The notes under the pieces are model-generated. The model did no database searches. It was not told the origin of the DNA and worked only from the letters and a program-made list of their open reading frames with translations. The translations under genes were made by a program, and so were the position numbers. A stretch of DNA of 64,000 nt from Lachnospiraceae bacterium A2 (GTDB taxonomy: Bacteria; Bacillota; Clostridia; Lachnospirales; Lachnospiraceae), in contig KE159636.1 of NCBI GenBank assembly GCA_000403315.2, forward strand, positions 3,040,233 to 3,104,232, read 5' to 3'. This document shows positions 28,726-39,131 of this stretch, piece after piece (the stretch's first letter is position 1; each line of letters opens with the position of its first letter).

Positions 28726-29352
28726 ATGAAATTTTTAGGGAACTGGAAAAAAGCCGCTTGCGCCGTTTTGGCAGCTATTGTATGCATAGGCAGCTCTGCA
28801 ATGCCTGTCATGGCACACGGGCACCATGGAGGAGGGCACCACAGCGGCTGGGGCGGCAGTTACGGGGGATACAGCAATCCCGGGACTTACTGCTCCTACC
28901 ATCACTACAACCACCAAAACATGGCGGAATGTTCGAATTACTGCGGCGTACACAACGCAGTGCACAACAATATGGCAGAATGCTCCAACTACTGCGGCGT
29001 ACACAACACAGTGCACGGCAATATGGCGGAATGCCCCAACTATTGTGCATACCACAAATCTGTCCATACCAATGTAAAAAACTGCAGTAACTATTGTGCA
29101 TACCACAAGACAACCCACAAGAACATCAAAGCCTGCAAAAATTACTGCGCATACCACAAGACAACCCATAAGAACATTAAGGGCTGCAAAAACTACTGTA
29201 AAGTGCACAAAAAAATCCATGCAAAAATGAAAAGCTGCAAGTATTACTGTGCATACCACAAAAAAGTCCATGTAAAGAAAACAGCCTGCAAGAACTACTG
29301 CAAGCTGCATAAGACAACCCATGCAAATGGAAAGAAGCATACTTCCATTTAA
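28726..29352 (+). CDS. Secreted protein with eight 17-residue Cys/His repeats
   Basis: A 208-residue exported protein. A signal peptide (cut after PVMA, residue 30) is followed by a His/Gly stretch (HGHHGGGHHSGWGG) and then tandem 17-residue units, each with the same motif C-x3-C-x2-H-x3-H. The first Cys of the eight full units falls at residues 69, 86, 103, 120, 137, 154, 171 and 188; a half unit (C56, H59, H63) precedes them. Spacing never breaks. The early units are acidic (NMAEC), the later ones Lys-rich (KNIKAC). Each unit offers two Cys and two His, enough for one zinc or copper ion, so multi-site metal binding outside the cell is likely. The ATG has GGGAGG 9 bases upstream. I know no named family. 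Confidence 0.85.
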   Translation: MKFLGNWKKAACAVLAAIVCIGSSAMPVMAHGHHGGGHHSGWGGSYGGYSNPGTYCSYHHYNHQNMAECSNYCGVHNAVHNNMAECSNYCGVHNTVHGNMAECPNYCAYHKSVHTNVKNCSNYCAYHKTTHKNIKACKNYCAYHKTTHKNIKGCKNYCKVHKKIHAKMKSCKYYCAYHKKVHVKKTACKNYCKLHKTTHANGKKHTSI

Positions 29353-29388
29353 CCGCCGTTCCATGGATAAAATGGCAAACAGGAAGCC

Positions 29389-29412
29389 CCAGCAGATGCT
29401 GGGGCTGCTTTC
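29389..29412 (+). terminator. Terminator after the Cys/His-repeat gene
   Basis: AGCCCCAGC-AGAT-GCTGGGGCT hairpin followed by GCTTTCG; it lies about 35 bases after the stop codon. The remaining 29413-29706 shows overlapping open frames on both strands but no ribosome binding site or family likeness; I assign no gene. Confidence 0.6.
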
Positions 29413-29706
29413 GTCTTTCCGGAAAATATATTTGGAACTGGTATTGCAAAGCCAAACTGCATATGCCATACCGGCAGGCAAAACAGCCCATCATTTCCAC
29501 TTCCTTTCCCCAGCCCACATACTTGTCCCACGCCTCCGGTACGCCTTTCTGGTGCCTGCACGGCTGAAAAATGCCAACATAAACTCCTGCAAGTCCGGGG
29601 GGACTTCCGTATATTCTGGCACCAGTTCCCGGAAGCCCCACCCCGACGTACGCATTACATTCATAGTAATCATAAAGGTTGCCTATGCCCTCGCCAATCC
29701 ACACTC

Positions 29707-32103
29707 TTATTCACTTACCAATTCTTTCACAGACACCCGGTGAATCATCCTCACCACCACCCACGTCCCTGCAAACATGCAGGCCGGCAACAGTAAAATC
29801 CCAACAGACACTCCTTCCAAAGAATTGACGAATGGAAATTCTGTAAGCCCAAACTCTTTGGCGTATGCCCCCAGCGCCCCAGGCATGATATACGTTCCCG
29901 CCAAAAATCCCAGTACCGTTCCCACCACGGCAGGCAGGCAGTTTTGCCACAGATAAATCTTCAAAATCTCCCGTGACGTCATCCCCACAGCCTTCAGCAA
30001 TCCGATTAATTTCCGCTCCTGCCTTACCAGCAAAAAGGTAAGATTGGTTGTCACCAACACCACGGTCACAAGCAGCAGCCCTAACACAGTCCCTGCAATG
30101 GGCGCCAAAATACCTGAAATATTCTCCCCATTTGACTTTGAGGCAATAAATGTAAACCTGCCTCCATATTTCTCATTCAATTCCTCGGCATACTCCCATT
30201 TATCCGTCCCGGCCTTCAGTACAAGCATGTAATCCCCTGACTTTTTCTCTCCTTTTACAAATGAATCCAAATCATCCGTGACCATCCGTATGACTTTCCC
30301 AGAATTTGACAACGTCTGAAAAATCCCTGTAATTTCATACTCCTTCTTTTCCCCATTTATGAATAATTCCATCGTCTCCCTGATCTGAAGCCCATATTCT
30401 TCCGCAAGTGCCATCCCAATGCCAATCTCATTTTCTTTTTGGGGACGCCTGCCAAAGAGAGATTTATCTTTCACTTTCTCATTCCATGGCAGCTCATAAA
30501 GCTCTGCCACCATGCTCCACCAGCTTTCCCCCTTTCCTGGCTGATACTTAGGGTACACTTTATTGACCCCATAAGTATAATCCACCCTCGGGTCTTCTCC
30601 CAATTCGCCTATTACCGCACTCGCAGGCGTATCTTCCAGAGAAGAAACATAAATGTCTGTCCGGATGAAGCCCCATGTTTCCGGATCCTCGTCAATATTC
30701 CTGACACTATTCAGGCAGCCCACGCAGACGGTGGCAAGGCCTCCGAATATCAGCGACATCCCTGCAAGATACAGATGCCTGATCTTCTTATCCTGCATCC
30801 TCCTCAGGGCATAATACAATTCAAAAGACCTGCATCCCTTATCATATGTATCTGTCCTCTCTTTTCTGCCTTTTCTATCTTCCTTCCATGCGCTTCTTCT
30901 CACCGCATCAGACGGGTTTAATTTCCAAATTTTAAATATGGGGCCAAAGCACGCCAGCAAAACCACTGCTGCCACAAGGAAGCAGGCCAGGAAGGGATAG
31001 CGTTCTGTTCCAGTAAAAGAAACCTCTTTAATACCCATATCTCCCAGAATTTTCCTGATGATCCCCCGGTTCAGCCATACGCCCGCCATACTTCCCAAGG
31101 CTCCCCCGGCCGCCCCGATGCACCCATAACAGGCAAGATAGCCGCCGATAATCTGCCCGCTGCCCATGCCTAATGATTTACAGACGCCAATATACCTGAC
31201 TTCCTCATCCATGTCGCTTTTTACCAAAAACAAGGACAGCAAAACCACCGTAGCAGAAAGGATAAGGCTCACCAAGCACATTACCGCCCCTGCCATCTGG
31301 TAAATGGAGGTATATCCCCCTTTGATCTGCCCGTAGGTATAAACCGTATCCCCCAAAGGCATCTGGAAATGTTCCTCCGTCCTGCGGATAAATTCCTGCT
31401 CTGCCTTGGGGCTATATTGCCCAAACCTGATTTCCAGATAACTGGCGCCATTATTTTCTGCCAGCGGAAACTGGGAAATCCTGCCGTATCCGCACCACAT
31501 CCGGTAAATATTGGTACTGCTGCCGCCAAAGACAGGATCAACGGCAATTTTTGCCACCCTTACCTTTACAGGCGCGTCTGCGAACTGCAAAGAAACCGTA
31601 TCGCCCACTTTCAGGTTCAGCACATTTGCTATTTTATCCGTAATCCAGATCTCGTCCCTGCCTGGCATCTCCCATTCGGAACCGTCTAAGTTCCCCGGCG
31701 AGAGCAGGCATTCCCCATCTGGAAGGATTTCCTGTGATTCCTTGGCCTTTGAAATGGTTTCCGGCAGCTCTAATAAAATCCCGTTGCTTAATTTTACACC
31801 GTCTTTTTCAATATAATCAATGGTCTTCGTATTTTCTGTAATCTGGTAAGAAAGCCCCTCAGAAGAACGCTCCATATACTGTCGGACCTCCTCGCCGGAA
31901 ACCACTTCCTTATTCCAAAGACAGCACATCTGCGCCCCCTTCATCCCTTCATATGCCCGGTCAAATATTGTGTCTAATTCCTGAAGGAACACCAATGCAT
32001 TTACCAGTAAAGCCGCTGTAATCAGTATACAGCTTCCTAACAGCAAGTTTGAAAACTTCCTTCTTTTTAACTTTGCCCGCCCACACAGAATACCTGCTTT
32101 CAA
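29707..32103 (-). CDS. ABC transporter permease, FtsX/MacB type
   Basis: A 798-residue membrane protein with two FtsX-like modules. TM1 is at about 20-42, a large extracellular domain follows, then three helices (about 265-380); a second short anchor (about 450-470), a second extracellular domain, and three helices at the end (about 665-790). This layout (4+4 helices) is that of exporters acting in bacitracin-type peptide resistance or lipoprotein release. The start is apparently TTG (32103), one base after the ATPase stop, with GAGGGTGG upstream. It forms an operon with the ATPase and the XRE regulator. The substrate is unknown. Confidence 0.9.
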   Translation of the reverse strand: MKAGILCGRAKLKRRKFSNLLLGSCILITAALLVNALVFLQELDTIFDRAYEGMKGAQMCCLWNKEVVSGEEVRQYMERSSEGLSYQITENTKTIDYIEKDGVKLSNGILLELPETISKAKESQEILPDGECLLSPGNLDGSEWEMPGRDEIWITDKIANVLNLKVGDTVSLQFADAPVKVRVAKIAVDPVFGGSSTNIYRMWCGYGRISQFPLAENNGASYLEIRFGQYSPKAEQEFIRRTEEHFQMPLGDTVYTYGQIKGGYTSIYQMAGAVMCLVSLILSATVVLLSLFLVKSDMDEEVRYIGVCKSLGMGSGQIIGGYLACYGCIGAAGGALGSMAGVWLNRGIIRKILGDMGIKEVSFTGTERYPFLACFLVAAVVLLACFGPIFKIWKLNPSDAVRRSAWKEDRKGRKERTDTYDKGCRSFELYYALRRMQDKKIRHLYLAGMSLIFGGLATVCVGCLNSVRNIDEDPETWGFIRTDIYVSSLEDTPASAVIGELGEDPRVDYTYGVNKVYPKYQPGKGESWWSMVAELYELPWNEKVKDKSLFGRRPQKENEIGIGMALAEEYGLQIRETMELFINGEKKEYEITGIFQTLSNSGKVIRMVTDDLDSFVKGEKKSGDYMLVLKAGTDKWEYAEELNEKYGGRFTFIASKSNGENISGILAPIAGTVLGLLLVTVVLVTTNLTFLLVRQERKLIGLLKAVGMTSREILKIYLWQNCLPAVVGTVLGFLAGTYIMPGALGAYAKEFGLTEFPFVNSLEGVSVGILLLPACMFAGTWVVVRMIHRVSVKELVSE

Positions 32104-32104
32104 A

Positions 32105-32875
32105 TTACCACCCTCTCTCCTTTAAAAAGCCTGTCAGTTCCTGCTCGGCATCCTCTGGCTTTGCCTGTGCAAAATTCAGTTCTCCTTTTACGCGCCCATC
32201 TTCAATATAGACCACCCGCTTTCCCCTGGCAGCTACTTTCCTGTCATGGGTGACTAATATAATCGTCTGCCCGCCCTGGTTCAATCCGCTTAACAGAGCC
32301 ATAACCAGCTTTGTCTGCGCTGAATTTAAGCTCCCTGTAGGCTCATCACACAAAAGGAGGGTCGGTTTATTTATGACAGACCGCAGAATCGCCACCCTTT
32401 GCTGCTGCCCTCCGGAAAGCTGGGAAGGGTATTTTTGGGCATGATCCTTTAACCCGAACCGGCCACATAGCCGGAAAATGGCTTCCTTCTTTACCGGACG
32501 GCGCGCCAGCAGCATCGGAAGCAGGATATTTTCATAGACTGTTAGATCTGGAATCAAGCATTGCTGCTGGAATACAATCCCGATATTCGACCTCCGGAAC
32601 AGGGACCTTGCCTTTTCCCCCATTTGGCTGAAATCCACATCCTGGTATTTCGCGGACCTTTTGTCAGGCACCGTATACCTTACCGTTCCCTCGTCAAAAC
32701 GGTCAATCCCCGCAAGTAAGTGCAGAAGGCTTGTCTTTCCGGAACCGGAGGCTCCCATAAGCACCACAAATTCTCCTTCCTGAACTTCCAGGTCCACACC
32801 GTCCACGGCCCTGCTTTCCTGCATACCCGCAAAGTACTTTTTTGTCAGGTTCTTTACCTCTAATAATTGTCCCAT
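32105..32875 (-). CDS. ABC transporter ATP-binding protein (LolD/MacB type)
   Basis: A 256-residue ATPase of the permease next to it. Walker A GASGSGKTS (about 39-47), Q-loop IGIVFQQQCLIPDLT, signature LSGGQQQR, Walker B LLLCDEPTGSLN, and the H-loop ILVTHD. The CDEPTGSLN form is typical of the MacB/LolD group. Its start overlaps the end of the XRE gene by 16 bases, so the three genes are translated together. Confidence 0.95.
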   Translation of the reverse strand: MGQLLEVKNLTKKYFAGMQESRAVDGVDLEVQEGEFVVLMGASGSGKTSLLHLLAGIDRFDEGTVRYTVPDKRSAKYQDVDFSQMGEKARSLFRRSNIGIVFQQQCLIPDLTVYENILLPMLLARRPVKKEAIFRLCGRFGLKDHAQKYPSQLSGGQQQRVAILRSVINKPTLLLCDEPTGSLNSAQTKLVMALLSGLNQGGQTIILVTHDRKVAARGKRVVYIEDGRVKGELNFAQAKPEDAEQELTGFLKERGW

Positions 32876-33663
32876 TCCTGTCTCCTTTCATTCTCCATCC
32901 TCCGTTTTACCTGGTACAGCACAATCACATAGACGGTCTTGGCGATTGCCGTATAGAATAACGTCAGCACAACCTGGGCAAACGCAGGCCCGATCCTCGT
33001 AAAGTCGCTTAAATACCCCGCATTCAGATAATTCAGCAGGGAAAATAATCCGATTGACGCGATAACGCCCCCCACCGACAAGGATAATGCGCCTGCATAT
33101 TTGACGGCTTCCATGGATGATTTCATTTCTTTTCCAGATAATTCCGTTCCCGGCGCAAGTAACCTCCATGCGTTCAAGTAATCATGGAACCGCCCGGAAA
33201 AGGTGATAATCAGAAATTTTAACCCGGAAAGGTAACACAATGTCGGCAGATCAAGAATATCAACGATGCCTCCCATGGGCAGGCTTGAAACGAGTACCCC
33301 GGCAAATGCAAGGGCAATGCACACAATGCCTGTCACTGTGCCAATCCCTCTGCCCTTCCTCTTTTCCTCGTCTTCATTGAGCTTTCCCACAAGCCCCACC
33401 AGATTGCTCTCAGATTTTTTCACATATTCCTCCGCCGAAAATTCTTTGGATGAAAACGCTTCTCCTGCCAGCAATTCATTTACATCAATATGCAATTCCT
33501 GGCTGAGCTTTAAAAGGATGGAAGCATCGGGCAGCCGGTTTCCCGTTTCCCACTTGGATATGGTCTTGTCTGTTACGCCAATCCGTTCTGCTAGCTGCTT
33601 CTGTGAAAGTCCCTGCTCCTTTCTCATACTTGCGATAAATTTTCCGATTTTCATCTGGTCCAT
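32860..33663 (-). CDS. XRE-family regulator with membrane domain
   Basis: A 267-residue protein. Residues 1-65 form an HTH_3 DNA-binding domain (MRKEQGLSQKQLAERIGVTD, ISKWETGNRLPD), and the second half has about four hydrophobic helices (ITFSG..., SLSVGGVIASIGLFSLLNYL, VVLTLFYTAIAKTVYVIVLY). Membrane-tethered XRE regulators often sense envelope stress or the cargo of the neighbouring exporter. The ATG at 33663 has AGGAGG 6-7 bases upstream; 18 extra codons upstream are less likely. It is the first gene of the operon with the ABC exporter and probably controls it. Confidence 0.85.
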   Translation of the reverse strand: MDQMKIGKFIASMRKEQGLSQKQLAERIGVTDKTISKWETGNRLPDASILLKLSQELHIDVNELLAGEAFSSKEFSAEEYVKKSESNLVGLVGKLNEDEEKRKGRGIGTVTGIVCIALAFAGVLVSSLPMGGIVDILDLPTLCYLSGLKFLIITFSGRFHDYLNAWRLLAPGTELSGKEMKSSMEAVKYAGALSLSVGGVIASIGLFSLLNYLNAGYLSDFTRIGPAFAQVVLTLFYTAIAKTVYVIVLYQVKRRMENERRQEWDNY

Positions 33664-33974
33664 TGTCTTTCCTCCTGATACAGCAGATGTTTTACTGTTG
33701 TTAAAACTATAGTACATTACCGCCGGGGATACAATCTCCTAATGGAAGAATGGCTCTCCGATTTGGAGAATTGGGGTAATTAACGGTTTTCCCTGCCCGG
33801 TGCATGGAATGAACTGGCTGGAGCGAACTTTTTCTATTTGGATACGGACGGAACTGCCGGATCGAGATATAGATTGTTCGTTCTAACACAAAAACTGACA
33901 AAAAATACAGGCATTACAAGGCCTGCAAGGTATTTTACTTTTATTCAACTGCCAAACTCCCGTTTCTGGGCAAT

Positions 33975-34000
33975 TTTATTCCCGCGAGCAATGAGGAAAA
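33975..34000 (+). repeat. Dispersed structured repeat, family 1, fragment D
   Basis: TTTATTCCCGCGAGCAATGA, identical to the start of copy A (61287), breaks off where GGGGCTGTCG begins (34002), the same end sequence as the MITE-like element at 55963. The gap 33664-34273 otherwise holds only repeats and possibly decayed sequence. Confidence 0.65.
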
Positions 34001-34066
34001 TGGGGCTGTCGTACTAATATAGTTACTTGTTCAAAAGATCTTGCCGCTTATGCGGCAAAGACAGAA

Positions 34067-34182
34067 TGCAAAACAAAGAATCCTGCTTTGCAGGATTCTC
34101 CGCCTGCGGCGGGTCGCTTTGCGACAGATTTCATACCCGCCGCAGTGCGATAAAAACTTTTTTATTCTATAGGAACTATAGG
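34067..34182 (-). repeat. Dispersed palindromic repeat, family 3, copy 2
   Basis: A near copy of 6934-7036 in reverse orientation, with the same GCGGCGGGT stem and GAATCCTGC hairpin and the same flanking CTATAGAATAAAAAA. Confidence 0.75.
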
Positions 34183-34186
34183 AAAA

Positions 34187-34260
34187 ATACTTTCACGCGT
34201 TAGCGTGACAAGGTCTTTCCTATAAGACAAAAAAGAATCCTGCAAAGCAGGATTCTCCGT
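34187..34260 (+). repeat. Family 4 hairpin plus extra GAATCCTGC hairpin
   Basis: At 34187-34226 is a copy of the nested hairpin seen at 10113-10163 (inner stem TTCACGC/GCGTGA), followed by AAAAAAGAATCCTGCaaaGCAGGATTC. It sits directly after the truncated DUF3990 remnant. Confidence 0.7.
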
Positions 34261-34273
34261 GAGCTGCGCATCA

Positions 34274-34435
34274 TTACCCGATTAAAGCAGCCCAGCTCCT
34301 TGCCTGTTCTTCAAATTCTGTCAGGTAAAATCCATTCCCGTAATCATTGTCCTCTTTTCCGCCAAGGTATTTTGGGGCTTTTATTACATGGCCTGAACCA
34401 TGGAATACGGTTAAGCTTTCCATTCTTCCATCCAT
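34274..34435 (-). pseudogene. Truncated DUF3990 (ADP-ribosyltransferase-like) gene remnant
   Basis: An open stretch of 53 codons encoding VFHGSGHVIKAPKYLGGKED, then NDYGNGFYLTEFEEQA and RSWAALIG, then a stop. The FHGS start, the DYGNGFY box and EQAxxWA match the first 45 residues of DUF3990 proteins, which are several times longer. The break falls where a cluster of dispersed repeats (34067-34260) begins, so the rest of the gene was probably lost with their arrival. It lies just downstream of queA. Confidence 0.6.
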
Positions 34436-34465
34436 TCCTTTCACTTCCTCTAGATGCCAAACGCA

Positions 34466-35548
34466 TCACAGAACCAGCATGGCATCCCCAAAGCTGAAAA
34501 ACCGGTACTTTTCCTCCACTGCAGCCCGGTAAGCGCCTAGCACCTGTTCCCGCCCTGCAAGGGCTGACACCAGCATCACTAAGGTGGATTCTGGCAAGTG
34601 GAAATTCGTAACCAGCGCGTCCATCACCTGAAACTGGTAGCCGGGATAGATGAAAATATCCGTCCAGCCGCTCCCAGCCTGCACCACGTCCTCTTTTTGC
34701 ACAGCTCCATTTTGGGCAGGCAAGCCTTCCTGCTGCCTTTTGGCTTTCAGGTCCCTTGCGGCTGATTCCACCGTGCGGCAGCTTGTGGTCCCCACGCAGA
34801 CTACCCGGCCGCCCCGGCGTTTGGTTTCATTGATGGCTTTTGCCGCTTCTTCCCCTATCTGGTAAAATTCAGAATGCATATGGTGGTCCTGCACATGCTC
34901 TGCCTTAACAGGCCGGAAGGTCCCAAGGCCTACATGCAGGGTAACTTCCGCAATGGAAATGCCCTTTTCCCGGATTTCCCCAAGGAGCCCCGGGGTGAAA
35001 TGCAGCCCAGCGGTGGGGGCGGCTGCAGAGCCTTCTTCCTTGGCATAGACGGTCTGGTAACGGTTTTTGTCCTGCAGCGCATGGGTAATGTAAGGGGGAA
35101 GGGGCATCTGCCCCAGCTTATCTAAAATCTCCTCAAAAATCCCTTCATAAGAGAACCGGACAAGGCGGTTGCCGTCCTCCACAATGTCCTGCACTTCCCC
35201 CACAAGGAGCCCGCCGCCGAATAGAATCCTGGTTCCGGGCCTTGCCTTTTTCCCCGGCTTTACCAGTGTTTCCCAGACATCGTTTTCCCTGCGTTTCAGC
35301 AGCAGGATTTCTACTTTCCCGCCAGTGCCTTCCCGTTCCCCCAGCAGCCTTGCAGGGATGACTTTCGTGTTGTTCAGCACAAGGCAGTCCCCCGGTTCCA
35401 GGTAATCTACGATATGCCGGAAGCTGGTATGCCCCACCTCCCCGGTCCCTTTCTTCAGCACAAGGAGCCGGGAACTGGAGCGGTCCTCCAAGGGATCCTG
35501 GGCGATTAATTCCTGCGGCAAATCATAATAAAAATCTTTTACATCCAT
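34466..35548 (-). CDS. queA: tRNA preQ1(34) S-adenosylmethionine ribosyltransferase-isomerase
   Basis: A 360-residue enzyme that adds the epoxycyclopentane part of queuosine to position 34 of tRNAs with GUN anticodons, using S-adenosylmethionine. Family marks: [19 protein letters not shown] at the start, [50 protein letters not shown] and [18 protein letters not shown]. The start at 35548 fits the family; 13 more in-frame codons upstream do not. It begins 16 bases after the pheT stop and is probably transcribed with pheST. No other queuosine gene is in the window. Confidence 0.95.
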   Translation of the reverse strand: MDVKDFYYDLPQELIAQDPLEDRSSSRLLVLKKGTGEVGHTSFRHIVDYLEPGDCLVLNNTKVIPARLLGEREGTGGKVEILLLKRRENDVWETLVKPGKKARPGTRILFGGGLLVGEVQDIVEDGNRLVRFSYEGIFEEILDKLGQMPLPPYITHALQDKNRYQTVYAKEEGSAAAPTAGLHFTPGLLGEIREKGISIAEVTLHVGLGTFRPVKAEHVQDHHMHSEFYQIGEEAAKAINETKRRGGRVVCVGTTSCRTVESAARDLKAKRQQEGLPAQNGAVQKEDVVQAGSGWTDIFIYPGYQFQVMDALVTNFHLPESTLVMLVSALAGREQVLGAYRAAVEEKYRFFSFGDAMLVL

Positions 35549-35564
35549 TTGGTCCCTTTTCTTT

Positions 35565-37985
35565 CTACTTCCGCAATTCAATGCCAAGTTCTTCCAAGGC
35601 TTTCAGGATTTTTTCCATAGCCGGGGCATAGTCCGCTTCTTCCAGCGTCTTGTCCTTTGCCCGGAACGTCAGGGAATAAGCCACGGATTTATAGCCTGCC
35701 TTGATTTGGGCGCCTTCGTAAATGTCAAAAAGCTCATAGCTTTCCAGATACTGCCCGCCTTTTGCGTCAAATATTTTTTCCACTTCCCCAACTAAAATGC
35801 TTTTTTTCATTACCATGCTGATATCCCGGGACACTGCAGGGAATTTGGCAATGCCCTCGTATTTCCGGCCAAAATCAGCCAGCGCAACGATTTCCGGCAT
35901 ATCGATCACTGCCACATAGGCGCGGCCTTTGATGGAATAATTGTCTGCCACCTGCGGGTGGAGTTCCCCCAGATACCCTACGGTTTTCCCGTCATAAATG
36001 ATGTTGGCCTGCCTGCCCGGATGGAGGAATGGTTTCCCGGATTCTGGGTCATAGGTTTCCTTCCCGGAAAGCCCCGCCTTCTCGAAAAATTCTTCTACCA
36101 CGCCTTTCATGGTATAGAAATCCCCTTCCCCGTACATGCCAAGGGTGAACTGCATCCGCTCCTCCGGCAATTCCGTCACGGGCACCTGTTTGGGAAGGTA
36201 AATATTCCCAAGCTCATAAAGGCGCACATTTTTATTCCTGCGGTTGTAATTGGTGGACAGGGAAGTAAGCATCCCGTTTAAGGGGATGGTGCGCATAATG
36301 CTGAAATCTTCCCCTAACGGGTTGGAAATTACCACCGTTTTGCGCAGCCCACTGTCCTTGGGGAGCAGCAGCTTGTCGAACACCTTGGGGCTTTCGAAGG
36401 AATAGCTCATCCCCTGGCTGAACCCGCAGTACTCTGCAACATTCCTTGCCACTTCCTCTACCCGCAGCTTAAAGGACAGTTTCCCAGTGGTAGCCTCACC
36501 GGTAGGCAGGGTGGTTGGGATATTGTCATACCCGTAAAAACGCGCCACTTCTTCTGCCAGGTCTGCAAGGCACTCCAAATCCTGCCGCCAAGAAGGCACC
36601 AGCACTTCCCCGGTCCCTGCATCATAGCCTAAATCAATTTTCTGGAAATACCCCAGCATTTCTTCTTTTCCAATCTGGGTGCCCAGCAAACGGTTGATTT
36701 TTTCCGGGTCAAATAAAATCTTCCTGCCTTCCCTTCTTTTTCCATAGACATCGGCAACGCCCCCCACGACTTCCCCGGCGCCTAACTCCTCAATAAGCTG
36801 GCAGGCGCGGTTGATGGCGTCTATGGCATTGTTGGGGTCCAGGCCTTTTTCAAATTTGCTGGAAGCGTCTGTGCGCAGGCCGATTTTCTTGCTGGAAAGA
36901 CGGATATTGGTGCCGTCAAAGCAGGCTGCTTCAAAGAGCATGGTCGTCACATTGTCGGTAATCATGGAATTTTCCCCGCCCATAATCCCGGCAATGCCAA
37001 CGGCTTTTTCCCCGTCGCAAATCATCAGCACAGAATCGTCCATGGTACGCTCCTGCCCGTCCAAGGTGACAAATTTTTCATCCTTTGCGGCCCGCCTTAC
37101 AATAATTTCCCGTCCGGCAATGGTATCCAAATCATAGGCATGCATGGGCTGGCCGTATTCCTCCATCACATAGTTGGTAATGTCCACAATGTTGTTGATG
37201 GGCCGGATGCCCTGGGCAGCAAGCCGCCGCTGCATCCATTCCGGCGAGGGGGCAATCTGGATGTTTTTCACTACCCGGGCGCAATACCTTGGGCACAGCT
37301 CCGTATCCTCCACCGTGACTTTAATGAAATCATTGGCATTTTCGCTGTTTCCTGTTTCCGCTACCACTGGGGGCTTAAATTCCTTGCCAAAAGTAGCCGC
37401 CGCTTCCCTTGCGATGCCAAGGACGCCAAAGCAGTCTACCCGGTTGGAGGTAATTTCATATTCAAATACTACGTCGTCAAGGCCCAATGCCTGTATGGCG
37501 CTTTCCCCTACTGCTGCGTCTTCCCCAAAAATGTAAATACCTTCTTCCGGCGCTTCCGGGTACATGTCGCGGTTGGATCCCAGCTCCTCAATGGAACACA
37601 TCATGCCGTTAGAAACCACGCCCCGCAGCTTCCCTTTCTTGATTTTAATGCCGCCCGGGGTTTTCTTCCCGTCATGGCCCCCAGCCACCCGGCCCCCGTC
37701 CAAAACTACAGGGACTTTCTGGCCTTCTTTTACATTGGGCGCGCCCGTGACAATCTGCACGTCTTCCCCAGCGCCTATGTCCACCTGGCAGACCACTAAC
37801 TTGTCTGCGTCCGGGTGCTTTTCTATTTTTGTAATCTGGCCAATTATGATTTTTTCCAAATCTGCGTCCAGCTTTTCATATCCTTCTACCTTTGAGCCGG
37901 AAAGTGTCATTGCGTCCATATATTCCTGGGCATCCACATCCAATTCCGGCACATAAGCCTTAATCCATGATAATGATGTATTCAT
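35565..37985 (-). CDS. pheT: Phenylalanyl-tRNA synthetase beta subunit
   Basis: An 806-residue subunit of the alpha2-beta2 enzyme that charges tRNA-Phe. From the N-terminus: EMAP-like tRNA-binding domain (about 40-155), B3/B4 editing domain (about 210-390), B5 domain (about 405-475), core domain without catalysis, and a C-terminal FDX-ACB anticodon-binding domain ([12 protein letters not shown], then [14 protein letters not shown]). It follows pheS by about 58 bases. Its expression is governed by the T-box in front of pheS. Confidence 0.97.
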   Translation of the reverse strand: MNTSLSWIKAYVPELDVDAQEYMDAMTLSGSKVEGYEKLDADLEKIIIGQITKIEKHPDADKLVVCQVDIGAGEDVQIVTGAPNVKEGQKVPVVLDGGRVAGGHDGKKTPGGIKIKKGKLRGVVSNGMMCSIEELGSNRDMYPEAPEEGIYIFGEDAAVGESAIQALGLDDVVFEYEITSNRVDCFGVLGIAREAAATFGKEFKPPVVAETGNSENANDFIKVTVEDTELCPRYCARVVKNIQIAPSPEWMQRRLAAQGIRPINNIVDITNYVMEEYGQPMHAYDLDTIAGREIIVRRAAKDEKFVTLDGQERTMDDSVLMICDGEKAVGIAGIMGGENSMITDNVTTMLFEAACFDGTNIRLSSKKIGLRTDASSKFEKGLDPNNAIDAINRACQLIEELGAGEVVGGVADVYGKRREGRKILFDPEKINRLLGTQIGKEEMLGYFQKIDLGYDAGTGEVLVPSWRQDLECLADLAEEVARFYGYDNIPTTLPTGEATTGKLSFKLRVEEVARNVAEYCGFSQGMSYSFESPKVFDKLLLPKDSGLRKTVVISNPLGEDFSIMRTIPLNGMLTSLSTNYNRRNKNVRLYELGNIYLPKQVPVTELPEERMQFTLGMYGEGDFYTMKGVVEEFFEKAGLSGKETYDPESGKPFLHPGRQANIIYDGKTVGYLGELHPQVADNYSIKGRAYVAVIDMPEIVALADFGRKYEGIAKFPAVSRDISMVMKKSILVGEVEKIFDAKGGQYLESYELFDIYEGAQIKAGYKSVAYSLTFRAKDKTLEEADYAPAMEKILKALEELGIELRK

Positions 37986-38043
37986 AATGGTTGATTCCTT
38001 TCTTCCTGAACTATTCCTAAAAAAATCTATCCTTGCCTTGGAT

Positions 38044-39063
38044 TCAGAACTGCTTTAAGAAGCGGTCGTCATTTTCATAAAGCAGGCGCATATCGTCTAT
38101 TTCATATTTCAGCAATGCGATGCGCTCCAAGCCCATCCCAAAGGCAAACCCAGAATATTCCTCCGGGTCAATGCCGCTCATCTTAAGCACCCTTGGGTGT
38201 ACCATGCCGCAGCCTAAAATCTCAATCCAGCCAGAACCTTTACAGAACCGGCATCCTTTCCCCCCGCATTTAAAGCAGGTCACGTCTACTTCTGCGCTGG
38301 GCTCTGTGAATGGGAAATGGTGGGGCCGGAATTTTACCCTGGTATTTTCCCCGAAAAGCTGCTTTGCGAACTCTGCCAAAGTGCCTTTCAAATCTGCAAA
38401 TGTAATATGCCTGTCAACCACAAGCCCTTCCACCTGATGGAACGAGGGGGAATGGGTAGCGTCCACTTCATCGGAACGGAATACCCGGCCCGGTGCAATC
38501 ATGCGGATGGGAAGCTTCCCTTTTTCCATTTCCCGCACCTGGACAGGGGAGGTCTGGGTACGGAGCAGAATCTTGTCATTGATGTAAAAGGTGTCCTGTT
38601 CGTCCTTGGCCGGATGGTTGGCTGGGATGTTTAATGCTTCAAAATTATAGTAATCGTATTCCACTTCCGGTCCTTCCACAACCTCATAGCCCATGCCTAC
38701 GAAAATACGCTCCACTTCTTCCAGGGCAATGGTATTGGGATGGCGGTGGCCCACACGGTTTTTCTTGGCCGGCAGGGTCACGTCGATCACCTCTTGTTTC
38801 AGGCGGATATCGCGTTCTGCGGCTTCTAATTTTGATTTGGTTTCTTCGATGAGTTTTTCAATGCTTTCCCTTGTTTCATTCACAAGCTGCCCTACCATGG
38901 GGCGTTCTTCGGGGAGCACCTCCTTCATGCCCTTTAATACGGCAGTCAGTTCGCCCTTTTTACCAAGGAAGGCTACCCTTACGTCATTTAATTTGGCAAG
39001 GCCGTCTGAATTTTGGATTTGGCGGACTGCTTCTGCTTTGATTTGTTCCAGTTTTTCTTTCAT
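38044..39063 (-). CDS. pheS: Phenylalanyl-tRNA synthetase alpha subunit
   Basis: The 339-residue catalytic subunit. After an N-terminal coiled coil ([17 protein letters not shown]...) come the class II motifs: motif 1 around [19 protein letters not shown], motif 2 with [13 protein letters not shown] and [19 protein letters not shown], and motif 3 [17 protein letters not shown] four-Cys patch ([17 protein letters not shown]) is also present, as in many Firmicutes. I prefer ATG 39063; an ATG 12 bases upstream lies directly against the AAAGGA site. Confidence 0.96.
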   Translation of the reverse strand: MKEKLEQIKAEAVRQIQNSDGLAKLNDVRVAFLGKKGELTAVLKGMKEVLPEERPMVGQLVNETRESIEKLIEETKSKLEAAERDIRLKQEVIDVTLPAKKNRVGHRHPNTIALEEVERIFVGMGYEVVEGPEVEYDYYNFEALNIPANHPAKDEQDTFYINDKILLRTQTSPVQVREMEKGKLPIRMIAPGRVFRSDEVDATHSPSFHQVEGLVVDRHITFADLKGTLAEFAKQLFGENTRVKFRPHHFPFTEPSAEVDVTCFKCGGKGCRFCKGSGWIEILGCGMVHPRVLKMSGIDPEEYSGFAFGMGLERIALLKYEIDDMRLLYENDDRFLKQF

Positions 39064-39131
39064 ATTTTGATCCATTCCTTTCACTTTGCTTGGATGCTTT
39101 GCGACAGATTTCATATCTGCCGCAGTGCGAT

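Noticed and set aside
28915..29330. Regular 51-base repeats that could be taken for a CRISPR array
   Set aside because: Units run head to tail without unique spacers and are translated in frame into the Cys/His repeat protein.
29413..29706. Overlapping open frames on both strands after the Cys/His-repeat gene
   Set aside because: No ribosome binding site, no family likeness, and frames conflict; may be decayed sequence but cannot be supported.
33722..33970. Possible decayed gene (GAWNELAGANFFYLDTDGT on the plus strand)
   Set aside because: Looks somewhat protein-like in one frame, but there is no start, no recognised family and a competing frame; not called.
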